From Bradyrhizobium sp. CB1015 (GTDB taxonomy: Bacteria; Pseudomonadota; Alphaproteobacteria; Rhizobiales; Xanthobacteraceae): a DNA stretch of 64,000 nucleotides. The stretch's first letter is position 1; each line of letters opens with the position of its first letter. Under the pieces are notes generated by a model, which saw only the letters and a list, made by a program, of their open reading frames with translations, searched no databases and was not told where the DNA came from. Made by a program: the position numbers and the translations under genes. The stretch lies in NCBI RefSeq assembly GCF_025200925.1, contig NZ_CP104174.1:6324001-6388000 (forward strand), in the 5' to 3' direction. Positions 53,463 to 62,432 of this stretch are shown piece after piece.

Positions 53463-56036
53463 TCAAATAAGATGGAAGTGGTCCATCGGATCGACAAACC
53501 GAGCCGCAGGACCGGTATCGGCATGTTCAATTATGTCTACCGATTTCAGGACAGACTCCTCAATACTCTTTACGAACGCATCCTGCACCGCGTGAAACAA
53601 CGACGTGAAATCCCCAGACGCGGGCTCGACCCTGCTGATCATACCTCCTCCTTCCCGGAGCACTGCTCGAAAAGCGAAATTGTCGCCGACCGCTCCTTGA
53701 CCAGTAGTGGCTGCGGCGATCGTCCCGTCTCCATTCAGATCCTGATGGAGAACGGATTCATACGATTGCAGCGTCGGACTCGTGCCTGAGACAACGGAGG
53801 TAAGGCTGGAGACGTAATTTCCGTTGCTATCGGTACTCCACACCACGTACTGGTCGGCGCTGCCGTTTTTCCAAACGACGTCGTAGCCAGATCCTGTCTG
53901 CTCCGCACCGATCGGTACATAAGACCCACACTGTCCAACCGTGATCGCCGCGCCGCCAGATTTGAGTGAGGGGCCGGCGCCACCCGTGTAGAGGTAATAA
54001 TTGGACCCAATCTGCGAAAGCGTGGTGGAGCCCGCCGACTCGATCGCGGTGGTGGCCGGCGCTGCACCTACGGTCCCGTCCCCATTCAGATCCTGATGGA
54101 GAACGGCTTCATACGATTGTAGTGTCGCACTCGTGCCTGAAACAACGGAGGTAAGGCTGGAGACATAGTTTCCATTGCTATCGGTACCCCACACCACGTA
54201 CTGGTCGGCGCTGCCGTTCTTCCAAACGACGTCGTAGCCGGCCCCCGTCTGCTCCGCACCGATCGGCGCATAAGACCCGCACTGTCCGACCGTGATCGCC
54301 ACACCGCCAGACTTGAGCGAGAGGCCGATGCCGCCCGTATAGAGGTAATAGTTGGATCCAACCTGCGAAAGCGTGGTGGAGCCTGCCGACTCGATCGCGG
54401 TGGTGGTTGCCGTTACACCAACGGTCCCGTCGCCATTCAGATCCTGATGGAGAACGGCTTCATACGATTGTAATGTCGTACTCGTGCCCGAAACGACGGA
54501 AGTAAGGCTGGAGACGTAATTCCCATTGCTATCGGTACTCCACACCACGTACTGGTCGGCGCTGCCGTTTTTCCAAACGACGTCGTAGCCAGATCCTGTC
54601 TGCTCCGCACCGATCGGTACATAAGACCCGCACTGTCCAACCGCGATCGCAGCACCTCCAGATTTGAGAGTTGGGCCGGTGCCAGTCGAAATAGAGTCCA
54701 GATAGTAATAACCTCCCCATTGCACGAGTTCGACGGAGCCAAAAGCTTCGATCGCGACCGGCGGGCTAGCAAGCGTAGTGCTCGATACCGTGCCATCGGC
54801 GAACCGGAAATTTTCAACGCCCGACACTGTATCGCTGCCGTCAGGCGTGCCGGAACGCAGGTCGACCAGCGTGAAAAACTGCGTGGTCGAGTTGTAGCTG
54901 ATTCCGTAATTCGCCTTGTTGCCGGAGTACACCGCGGTATCGGTGCCGGAGCCACCGACGATGGTGTCGTTGCCGCCGCCGCCCGTGATGGTATCGCCGC
55001 CGCCGGCGCCGTTGAGGGCGTTCGCGATGGCGTTGCCGACGATCGAGTCGTTGCCGGACCCGCCGGTGGCGTTGTCGATGTAGGAGCGCGCGTCGCCGTT
55101 GTAGAGATAGGCGTTGTAGACGTTGCCTGAGGCGTAGTGGCCGTCGCCGAGATAGGCCAGCTGAACGGAGGAGAACACCGACGAGGCGCCGGGATTGAGG
55201 TTGATGCTCAGGTTGGTCGTGTAGTTCGACAGGTCGTAGGTATCGACGCCGCCGCCGTCCCAGATGGTCTTGTAGATGCGGTTCGCCGAGCCGCCGACGC
55301 CGCCGCCCGGTGCGAGCTGGCCGACGCCGTTGATGAACTCCTGCCCCGTGGTCGGATTCCAGGTGTAAACTGTGTTGCTGCTCTGCGTCGTGTAGTCCGC
55401 GCCGTACATCGTCTGGAGCGCGAGGATATCGTTCGCCATGTAGGTCTGCGAATATCCGTAGGCTTCGTTGGTGTAGCCGCCCGTGGTCGAAGCGCCGACA
55501 TAGCTGCGATAGCTCATGACGGTGTATTCGCTGCTGTCATGAGCGCTCGGCACCGCGACGTTGCCGGGGCCGCCAGCCTCCTGGCTGTGCTTGAGGCCGA
55601 GGGCATGGCCGAGCTCGTGCAGCGCAGTGGTGAAGTAGTAATTGCCGAGCTTGGCCAGCGAGAAATTGTATTGCGTGCCGAACCAGATGTCGCCGCCGGA
55701 CGCATAATTGCCAGGATAGTAGGCGTAGGCGGTCGGATTGGCGGCCGGCGACTGCGCGACCATGATGTCGGCGCCGTTCGTGCCCGCATATTGGATGTCG
55801 GCGTTGGTGTAGCCGAGGATCAATCCGATCGCGTAGTTGATCGCGGTCTGGATCTGCGCGGGTGCCGAGGCAAAGCCCGACGTGGTCGGCTCGCTGCTGC
55901 CTCCGTAATAAGGATTGGAATAATCGCTCGGCGCGTTAGGAAAGCTGTAGGTGATCGTGCCCGACCATTTGACGCCCGACAGCAGGCCGTCGATCTCGGC
56001 GTTGTTGGTGGCACTGACATTAACAGCGGTAGCCAA
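53463..56036 (-). CDS. Serralysin-like M10 metalloprotease with RTX block and three C-terminal repeats (857 aa)
   Basis: Secreted zinc protease. The catalytic helix 'TALHELGHALGLKHSQE' (about residue 140) gives HExxHxxGxxH and 'YTVMSYRSYVG' is the Met-turn. A peptidase M10 C-terminal part follows with one short RTX-like run 'GGGGNDTIVGGSGTDTAVYS' (near 340-380). From about residue 423 come three copies of a 117-residue repeat (YDVVWKNGSADQYVVW...LHQDLNGDGT) with EF-hand-like DLNGDGT ends. TTG 56036 was chosen: GGAG precedes it and it gives 'MATAVNVSATNNAEIDGLLS'. No N-terminal signal, consistent with type I export. The last 80 residues are unlike the repeats. Confidence 0.85.
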   Translation of the reverse strand: MATAVNVSATNNAEIDGLLSGVKWSGTITYSFPNAPSDYSNPYYGGSSEPTTSGFASAPAQIQTAINYAIGLILGYTNADIQYAGTNGADIMVAQSPAANPTAYAYYPGNYASGGDIWFGTQYNFSLAKLGNYYFTTALHELGHALGLKHSQEAGGPGNVAVPSAHDSSEYTVMSYRSYVGASTTGGYTNEAYGYSQTYMANDILALQTMYGADYTTQSSNTVYTWNPTTGQEFINGVGQLAPGGGVGGSANRIYKTIWDGGGVDTYDLSNYTTNLSINLNPGASSVFSSVQLAYLGDGHYASGNVYNAYLYNGDARSYIDNATGGSGNDSIVGNAIANALNGAGGGDTITGGGGNDTIVGGSGTDTAVYSGNKANYGISYNSTTQFFTLVDLRSGTPDGSDTVSGVENFRFADGTVSSTTLASPPVAIEAFGSVELVQWGGYYYLDSISTGTGPTLKSGGAAIAVGQCGSYVPIGAEQTGSGYDVVWKNGSADQYVVWSTDSNGNYVSSLTSVVSGTSTTLQSYEAVLHQDLNGDGTVGVTATTTAIESAGSTTLSQVGSNYYLYTGGIGLSLKSGGVAITVGQCGSYAPIGAEQTGAGYDVVWKNGSADQYVVWGTDSNGNYVSSLTSVVSGTSATLQSYEAVLHQDLNGDGTVGAAPATTAIESAGSTTLSQIGSNYYLYTGGAGPSLKSGGAAITVGQCGSYVPIGAEQTGSGYDVVWKNGSADQYVVWSTDSNGNYVSSLTSVVSGTSPTLQSYESVLHQDLNGDGTIAAATTGQGAVGDNFAFRAVLREGGGMISRVEPASGDFTSLFHAVQDAFVKSIEESVLKSVDIIEHADTGPAARFVDPMDHFHLI
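53715..54767 (-). repeat. Three tandem 351-bp repeats inside the serralysin gene
   Basis: The block ATTCAGATCCTGATGGAGAA recurs at 53733, 54084 and 54435, exactly 351 bases apart (117 codons). The two left copies are nearly identical along their length; the third (53.4 kb-distal) differs mainly in its N-terminal 30 residues (IEAFGSVELVQWGGYYYLDS against IESAGSTTLSQVGSNYYLYT). An exact in-frame period indicates recent duplication. Confidence 0.9.
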
Positions 56037-56233
56037 TTGAATCTCCAAAGCAACGCGTCGTGTGATTCGCAGCGAGGGCACATGATTCTAGCTAGAGAGT
56101 TAAACGTTTGGTTTAAATGGGGCCGAGGCGTTTGCGCTGCTCCCATAAGGCTGTGTTAGCCATTAAATACCGTAGACATACGGAACGCGAGTATAGAGTT
56201 GGTTCCCGGAACGCCTGTAATTTACACGGTTTC

Positions 56234-56536
56234 ATGAAACGACGCACACTCCCGGCCGGCCTGTTGGGCGCCTTGATTGCGCTTGTTGCACTGTTCCATC
56301 AACGTCTCGGAGGACTGCCTGTGATGGTAGAGAAGGCGAAGGCGGAGGACAGCAGCAAGGCAGGGCGCGCGCCCTCCATGCCGATGGCCCGAGATCCTGC
56401 CGTTGCGGTGAAGGAGGAGTACGAAGCCGCCCGCCGGAAGGGAACGCGGCAGGCCCTCGAGCTCTTCATTGCGCGCCATGGCGATGATCCGCTCGCCGCG
56501 AAGGCGCGCGCCGAATTGAAGCGCCTGCCGCGGTGA
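56234..56536 (+). CDS. Small hypothetical secreted or membrane-anchored protein (100 aa)
   Basis: ATG 56234 gives 'MKRRTLPAGLLGALIALVAL', a basic N-region with a hydrophobic core like a signal peptide or anchor. A short polar linker and a helical, Arg/Lys/Ala-rich tail ending 'HGDDPLAAKARAELKRLP' follow, reminiscent of TPR-like helices. It is divergent from the protease gene. No family is recognised. Confidence 0.55.
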   Translation: MKRRTLPAGLLGALIALVALFHQRLGGLPVMVEKAKAEDSSKAGRAPSMPMARDPAVAVKEEYEAARRKGTRQALELFIARHGDDPLAAKARAELKRLPR

Positions 56537-56624
56537 ACATATCTGCCATTTCCTGACCCGGGCGAAACGTGGGCCGCCCCAATCCTTGCCCCTCGCCTGT
56601 TGTGGTTGGAACGGGCATAGACCA

Positions 56625-58010
56625 CTAAGCACGGTCGTCCATCGGCGGCGACTGCATGCCATCTGGCATCCGATCAAGATCGCTGTTCGAGCCGACGGAA
56701 ATACCGCGTTTGATGGCCGCTGCCGCACCACAAACGCCGATCGCTGCGGCTGCGCTCCTTGAGACCACACCCGCATGGATCTGGCTGTGATTGCTTAAGA
56801 TCTCAAACCACACCACAGGGATCAGCGCTGGCCAGGCCGACGTAAAGCTCGGTCGCGGCAATCGCACCCCCAAATAGATCAGGGCAGGCACGACAATCAC
56901 CATTCCCCAACTCAAAAATACTTCCTTGATGACCTTGGTCGTCGCGGCAAGTGGAACGTGCCAGACTTTGACGTCCTCGCCGGCAATTCTGAACAACGCC
57001 GTATCGATGACGTCAGTCTTGATGTCGAAAGATGGCTCGACGAGATAAGCGGCCACCCATTTGGCTATCCATGTGTATCCATATGCTGCAAACCATCCCC
57101 CCACACAGACAATGGCGATTGGCGCTCCCCGGCCTCCTGCGACCAGAAAGAAGGCGATGAGCATCGGCATCCAAGGCGGGTTCACTAAGAAGTCTACGAA
57201 ATTGAAAATTGAGCCGAAAACCGCCGCCAAGAGAACCATCACTGAATCCGGCGCTCCCTTTCGGACCGCCGCCGCAAAAACGCTTGCACCACCAAGAATA
57301 AGGGCCGTGCTGACAGCGTGAGGCGTAACTTGCCAAAGCCGAACAAAATCGGTCATAAACAACACCGGCGCGCACAACCAGATTGTCGGAACTCTTCCGA
57401 TCAGCTTGGCCGCCTCGACGCAAAAGAGCGCGGCTATTGAGATCAGTATCACTAGATTTACGAGCTTGAGCGCCAGAATTGGCAGAGCCGATGCCAGCGG
57501 TGCGCTATAAACTCGATATCCATGCCAGTAACGAGCATATCGAATCCAGGTAACTGAAGCTGGATTGGCCGCCGCATCCTTCAGAGCGTCACACGTGTGC
57601 GGGCCCGAGATAGGACGCGTCGCCATGATGCCCGCGGCGGTGGCGCGGCCCCCAGGCTCTAAACCTATGCCCAGCGAAATACAGTCTGTAAAGCGGTCGC
57701 CACCAGCTATCCAAAAATGCTTAGAGTGAAAGCTCGTTTCGAGAATTCCCCTATCGAACGCCTGTCGGATATTTTCCCACGTGCGCTCGTGAGAAATCAC
57801 CCGGTCCAAATTCGCCATAAGAAAAAAATAGATGGGTTGCAGAGCGGTGACCGCAACGCCGGTTAACAATGCAGCAAGTAGATATCGTTTCAACACTGCC
57901 CCCAGCTCAAGTGCAGACACGCTATCATCCCATTTTGTGATGATGCAACTTCGCTCCACTTCCAGTATTGGTCGGAATGAGGCATGGTCCGTGCCGAGGC
58001 TTTGCAGCAT
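56625..58010 (-). CDS. Multi-spanning membrane protein of unknown function (461 aa)
   Basis: Eight or more hydrophobic segments; the first is 'YLLAALLTGVAVTALQPIYF'. A periplasmic loop of about 130 residues carries a conserved-looking 'FWIAGGDRFTDCISLGIG'. Base composition is lower in GC than the neighbouring legionaminic genes, suggesting separate acquisition. Layout resembles bacterial membrane proteins with a big first periplasmic loop (for example acyl- or glycosyl-transferases), but no catalytic motif is recognised. Several possible starts exist; the first membrane segment begins about 40 residues in. Confidence 0.55.
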   Translation of the reverse strand: MLQSLGTDHASFRPILEVERSCIITKWDDSVSALELGAVLKRYLLAALLTGVAVTALQPIYFFLMANLDRVISHERTWENIRQAFDRGILETSFHSKHFWIAGGDRFTDCISLGIGLEPGGRATAAGIMATRPISGPHTCDALKDAAANPASVTWIRYARYWHGYRVYSAPLASALPILALKLVNLVILISIAALFCVEAAKLIGRVPTIWLCAPVLFMTDFVRLWQVTPHAVSTALILGGASVFAAAVRKGAPDSVMVLLAAVFGSIFNFVDFLVNPPWMPMLIAFFLVAGGRGAPIAIVCVGGWFAAYGYTWIAKWVAAYLVEPSFDIKTDVIDTALFRIAGEDVKVWHVPLAATTKVIKEVFLSWGMVIVVPALIYLGVRLPRPSFTSAWPALIPVVWFEILSNHSQIHAGVVSRSAAAAIGVCGAAAAIKRGISVGSNSDLDRMPDGMQSPPMDDRA

Positions 58011-58609
58011 GAGTACGGAATTTTGGAGTCAGCAACGACCGTCCGGCATGCTGCGCCGTCTAAAAGAAAAAACCGCGTACCAAATCTGCGCCCAAAGGAG
58101 CTATCGTCGTTTCAACCTCGTAAGCCGTTCGTCCATAACCGGCACCGCAATGCAGATCCTCTTACATGCGGAGAACATTCTCCTACTCCGCGGCACCGCG
58201 TACACCAAACTAAATGGTGGCACACAGATACAGACAGAGTGCGGGCGAGAGACAAAACCTGCCGGATTCGACTTTACGTCCGCCAGAATAGCGATCCTCA
58301 CGCCGCCTATCATCGGGAGAAAAAAGCGATTTGGGACCAGATAGCGGGAAGGCCGAGCCAATCAAATGAACTAGCTCGTTGGGAGAACTGCCACAACGGC
58401 TGAGTTGAATGAGGTCAACTGCCATTTCTCCGTACGATCCAACCCGAACTGGTATGTGGTATCGGCTTCCGGCCCCTTTCCACGAGCAACCCGCTGTCCG
58501 TTCTGGAAGTCGTGGCGCTGCCCTGATCGACAGACGCGGCCCCATTCACTGACTAACCGGGGCACCTAGCGCCGCTTGGTTTGCGGACAACTTCAAGTAT
58601 TCTCGTGGA
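58011..58609. other. Intergenic region; nothing recognised
   Basis: Neither strand has a frame with recognisable sequence or a convincing start. It separates a leftward membrane-protein gene from rightward genes, so it should hold at least one promoter. GC is moderately low. Confidence 0.4.
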
Positions 58610-58759
58610 ATGAACTGGATCGGCCTCGTCGCTGCTTTTGCCCTGGCTACCCTCGTCTTCGGGATCGTATCCGATTTCCAGATGACGCCCTGCCGCGCTG
58701 GTTCGCTGTATGCGGTTGTAGGGGCCTGCTCGCCCGATCGGCAGGCTCCCGCAACCTAG
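58610..58759 (+). CDS. Possible small membrane or secreted protein (49 aa)
   Basis: ATG 58610 to TAG 58759 encodes 'MNWIGLVAAFALATLVFGIV' (one hydrophobic segment) followed by 29 residues with two Cys ('MTPCRAGSLYAVVGACSPD'). The composition fits a small periplasmic or membrane protein with a disulfide. No family is recognised, and no strong ribosome-binding site is seen. Confidence 0.35.
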   Translation: MNWIGLVAAFALATLVFGIVSDFQMTPCRAGSLYAVVGACSPDRQAPAT

Positions 58760-59019
58760 ACTTTTGCACAGCGATAGGTGCGACCAGACTAGACGGTCAA
58801 AGCTGTTCTGGTCAGGCCGCGGTCGTCTTGTTTCGGAGCAAGCGGATCGGCCCCTCGAAGTCAAGGGACCGGCCCACCTTGGCATCCCGTGATCGACAAT
58901 CATCGACGCTGCCGTCGCGACGTCCTTCCGCGTGCAGAGCGAACCAACGCCCGGAGGGACTTTGCCGCTCCACTGTCAGCCAATATGGTAGGTTAGCAAT
59001 TCTCCCGGAGCCTTTCACG

Positions 59020-60213
59020 ATGCCCTTTCCGCATGCCTCGGAAGCCCTGTCGCGCTTCACCGTGCTCGATCTGACCCGTGTCCGCTCCGGGCCGACCTGT
59101 GTGCGGCAGCTCGCCGATTGGGGCGCCAACGTCGTCAAGATCGACGCGCTGACCGAGGATGCCGGCGGCGAGCAACCGGGCGGGCCGCGGCGCGGTTCCG
59201 ACTTCCAGAATTTGCACCGCAACAAGCGGGCGATGACACTGAACCTGAAGGACGAGCGTGGGCTGGCCGTGTTCAAGCGCCTCGCCGCCAAGGCCGACGT
59301 CGTGGTCGAGAATTTCCGCCCCGACGTGAAGAAGAAGCTCGGCATCGACTACGACAGCCTCGCCGCGATCAACCCGCGCATCGTCTATGGCAGCATCTCC
59401 GGCTTCGGCCAGGACGGCCCCTACCACAAGCGGCCGGGCTTCGATCAGATCGCGCAAGGCATGGGCGGGCTGATGTCGATCACCGGCGCGCCGGGCGAAG
59501 GACCGATGCGGGTCGGCATTCCCGTCGCCGACCTCACCGCGGGTCTGTTCTGCGCCATGGGCATCCTCACCGCGCTGCTCGAGCGCGAGGTCTCGGGCAA
59601 GGGCCAGTGGGTCCAAACCTCGCTGCTGCAGGCCCAGATCTTCATGCTCGACTTCCAGGCCGCGCGCTGGCTGATGGAGAAGGAGGTCGCCAAGCAGGCC
59701 GGCAACAACCACCCGACCAGCATCCCGACCGGCGTGTTCAAGACTTCCGACGGCTACATCAACATCGCCACCACGGGCGGGCGGATCTGGGAGCGCTGCG
59801 CGCAAGCGATCGGCGCACCGGAGCTCTATGCCCATCCCGACTATGCGACCGCCCCTGCCCGCTCCAAGAACCGCGATGCGCTCAACGCCGAGATCGAGAA
59901 GCGCACCGCGACGAAGTCGACCGAGACCTGGGTCCGCGAACTCAACGAGGCCGGTGTGCCTTGCGGGCCGATCTACGCCATCGACCAGATGTTCGAGGAC
60001 GCGCAGGTCAAGCATCTCGGCATTGCGCAGGACGTGCCGAACGATGAAGGCCGGCATATCCGCCTGGTCGGCCAGCCCGTGACGCTGTCGCGCACGCCGA
60101 GCAGGATGGTGGCGCGACCGCCGGAATTCGGCGAGCAGACCGACGAGGTGCTGAAAGAGTTCGGGTTCGGCGCGGACGAGATCGCAGGCTTGAGAGAAGC
60201 CCACATCGTCTGA
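59020..60213 (+). CDS. Family III CoA-transferase, CaiB/BaiF-like (397 aa)
   Basis: Formyl-CoA-transferase fold: 'FTVLDLTRVRSGPTCVRQLA', 'DWGANVVKIDALTEDAGG', 'NLHRNKRAMTLNLKDERGLA', 'VVVENFRPDVKKKLGIDYDS' and 'GSISGFGQDGPYHKRPGFDQ'. In this family a catalytic Asp lies in the motif G-x-GQ-x-VD-x-S-L; here the same place reads 'GKGQWVQTSLLQAQIFML', with Gln for Asp. The enzyme may therefore use another acid or have altered chemistry. ATG 59020 starts at the homology border. Substrate unknown. Confidence 0.88.
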   Translation: MPFPHASEALSRFTVLDLTRVRSGPTCVRQLADWGANVVKIDALTEDAGGEQPGGPRRGSDFQNLHRNKRAMTLNLKDERGLAVFKRLAAKADVVVENFRPDVKKKLGIDYDSLAAINPRIVYGSISGFGQDGPYHKRPGFDQIAQGMGGLMSITGAPGEGPMRVGIPVADLTAGLFCAMGILTALLEREVSGKGQWVQTSLLQAQIFMLDFQAARWLMEKEVAKQAGNNHPTSIPTGVFKTSDGYINIATTGGRIWERCAQAIGAPELYAHPDYATAPARSKNRDALNAEIEKRTATKSTETWVRELNEAGVPCGPIYAIDQMFEDAQVKHLGIAQDVPNDEGRHIRLVGQPVTLSRTPSRMVARPPEFGEQTDEVLKEFGFGADEIAGLREAHIV

Positions 60214-60233
60214 TTTGCTCGAGTGGTTGAGCT

Positions 60234-61598
60234 GTGAATATGACCCGCGGCCCGAAGCGCCCGGCCTATGTATGCCTTCGAGGGACTATGGAAACCCAGT
60301 TTAGTTCATCTACCGCAGACACGAAACAGTACACCTGGGCTAAACATTTGCGGCGCTGTCTGACCCTCTCAAGCTCGATCGCCATGAGCGATCTACTCGC
60401 TGTGATCATGGTCGCATCGCTGCCATGGTCCACAACCATCACTTCTATCTTCAGCGCCCTTTTTGTCCTTAGTGTGTGTCCAAGGATACGGATCGAAGAA
60501 CTTATCGACTTGGTACGCCGCTCCAGAAGCGGGTTTGCTGTGGGCCTGTTTGCGCTAGCGTTGCTAGGCACTTTGTGGGCGACCGACGTACCTTTAGCCG
60601 ATCGGCTGCGGGGGGTAAATCCTACCCTAAAGTTCCTTATGATGCCTTTCTTACTATATCACTTCCGCAAGTCGTCGCGCACGGTATGGATACTATGGGC
60701 ATTCCTCGGATCTTGTACTGCTCTCCTGGTTCTGTCTTGGGTCACAGTCCTCGTGCCAACTCTCACCCCGACTGCAAGTCTACAGCCTGGCGTTCCTGTA
60801 AAGAATTATATTGATCAAAGCCAATCGTTTGCTTTGTGCGCCGTTGTTTTGGCGTGGCCGATCCTTGAGTTGATCAGATCTCAAAGAGTCAGTCTGGCGA
60901 TCCTTCTGCTGGCACTGTCGATCGCATTTCTTCTAAATTTATCTTTCGTTGTACTTGCCCGGACAGCTCTAGTATATGTTCCTATAATGCTCTTCTTTTT
61001 TGCAGTGTTCTATCTACCACGCTCGATATTCTACGGAGCAATTGTCTGTTTTCTTTTCTTAGTTGGGTCCGCTTGGCTTGCCTCTTCTACACTTCGAGAC
61101 AGGACGAACAGCATCCTGCTCGAATATTCAAAATACAGCGTAAGCAATGAGATAACGTCGGCCGGAATGCGGTTAGAGTTTTGGCGCAAGTCTCTCGCTT
61201 CTTTTCGAGAGGCTCCAGTTCTTGGACATGGCACAGGATCAGTGCAGATGGTGTTCGATCGCGCCGCTCAAGGTCAAACCGGACTTGCAGCACAAACCAT
61301 CAGTAACCCGCACAATCAGACTCTTAGTGTCGCCGTACAATGGGGGCTTATCGGCTGTACAATGTTGTTCACAATGTGGCTTGGCCAGCTGGCCCTCTTT
61401 CGGGGGCTAGGATTTTATCCATGGCTTGGCTTCATCGTCATCGTACAAAACATAGTTAGCTCTTTGTTCAATTCGCATCTATTCGATTTTGTGCCAGGCT
61501 GGATATACGTTATTGGCGTTAGTCTCGCAGCAGGCATGATTTTGCAGCGAGCCGATAAGACCTTTCAGATCTGTGATGGCAGGAACGTCGAGCGTTGA
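60234..61598 (+). CDS. O-antigen ligase/polymerase family membrane protein (454 aa)
   Basis: Ten to twelve membrane segments; 'MRLEFWRKSLASFREAPVLG' followed by HGTGS (the family's R-x-x-x-W...P-x-x-G-x-G pattern in the long periplasmic loop) and 'NPHNQTLSVAVQWGLIGCTM' with the conserved His of the HNxxL motif are signatures of the Wzy_C/O-antigen ligase family. It is noticeably poorer in GC and richer in T than neighbours, pointing to recent transfer. ATG 60288 is an alternative start. It could be WaaL-type ligase or a second polymerase. Confidence 0.8.
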   Translation: MNMTRGPKRPAYVCLRGTMETQFSSSTADTKQYTWAKHLRRCLTLSSSIAMSDLLAVIMVASLPWSTTITSIFSALFVLSVCPRIRIEELIDLVRRSRSGFAVGLFALALLGTLWATDVPLADRLRGVNPTLKFLMMPFLLYHFRKSSRTVWILWAFLGSCTALLVLSWVTVLVPTLTPTASLQPGVPVKNYIDQSQSFALCAVVLAWPILELIRSQRVSLAILLLALSIAFLLNLSFVVLARTALVYVPIMLFFFAVFYLPRSIFYGAIVCFLFLVGSAWLASSTLRDRTNSILLEYSKYSVSNEITSAGMRLEFWRKSLASFREAPVLGHGTGSVQMVFDRAAQGQTGLAAQTISNPHNQTLSVAVQWGLIGCTMLFTMWLGQLALFRGLGFYPWLGFIVIVQNIVSSLFNSHLFDFVPGWIYVIGVSLAAGMILQRADKTFQICDGRNVER

Positions 61599-61739
61599 CG
61601 TGGTCACACTTGAACGTAGATCTGAGCCACTTGTGAATAGCCTTAAGCACCCGGCGGAACCGCCTTTGATCAGAAGCTAACCAACCCGCCGAGACGCGAG
61701 CTTCTGCGACGATTGCCGAGCATCAGCCAGATGTCGAAC

Positions 61740-61995
61740 ATCGCGTTCTGGATGGCATAGGCGCCGATCGCGCAGGACACCACGATCATCGGCGCCACAG
61801 CTGCGAACGGCGAACGGCACGCGCAGGATCGAGGCGAAGATCGGCACCGTCGTCAGCACCAGCACTAGAACGACGACACTGCCGAGATACATCGAAGCGA
61901 TCAGGCCCCAGACGAAGTCCTCGTGCTCGACGAACAGCAGCGGCTCCGGATTGAGGCCCCATACATTGAGGCCGCCGAGCAGGATCGCCCGCTGG
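61740..61995 (-). pseudogene. Fragment of a TctA-family (tripartite tricarboxylate transporter) permease, frameshifted
   Basis: On the minus strand one frame reads 'GLNPEPLLFVEHEDFVWGLI', then ASMYLGSVVVLVLVLTTVPI. After a one-base shift near 61800 the next frame reads 'AVAPMIVVSCAIGAYAIQNA', then MFDIWLMLG. These are consecutive TctA helices (G-L-x-P-x-P-L-L-F; A-S-M-Y-x-G/S; I-G-A-Y). Both ends of the gene are missing. The right end abuts the IS66 remnant, which may have interrupted it. Confidence 0.75.
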
Positions 61996-62011
61996 CAGAT
62001 GGACGCCTCCG

Positions 62012-62359
62012 GTGATCCCCATTGCGTCGGGCGTACGGGTGTGGATTGCGACCGGCGACACCGATATGCGTCGCGGCATGAACTCGCTGGGCTTGCTGGT
62101 GCAGGAAGCCTTCAAGCGAGACCCGCACGGTGGCGACCTCTATGTGTTCCGTGGCAAAAGCGGCAAGCTGATCAAGATCCTTTGGCATGATGGGCTGGGC
62201 ATGTCGCTCTAAGCCAAGCGGCTGGAGCGCGGCCGCTTTCTCTGGCCGTCGTCGACGGATGGCGTGGTGACAATCACCCCAGCCCAGCTTGGCTACCTGC
62301 TGGAGGGCATCGACTGGCGGATGCCACAACATACCTGGCGACCGCAAGCGGCGGGCTGA
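62012..62359 (+). pseudogene. tnpB: IS66 Orf2 (TnpB) with an internal stop codon
   Basis: Starts 'MIPIASGVRVWIATGDTDMR' (IS66 TnpB signature), with 'GGDLYVFRGKSGKLIKILWH'. A TAA at 62210-62212 replaces the codon for the aromatic residue in 'GMSL-x-AKRLERGRFLWP'. The frame stays open on both sides and would otherwise end at TGA 62357-62359, giving a normal 115-residue protein. Confidence 0.88.
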
Positions 62360-62432
62360 TCGCCGAGATTTGAATCGACGGCGCGACCAGCAGTCCGGAC
62401 AGAGAGCGTGTCATGTGATTCTTTGGTCGGCG

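Noticed and set aside
53715..54767. Possible CRISPR or other non-coding repeat array
   Set aside because: The repeats are 351 bp, in frame and encode a conserved protein module; there are no short repeats with spacers.
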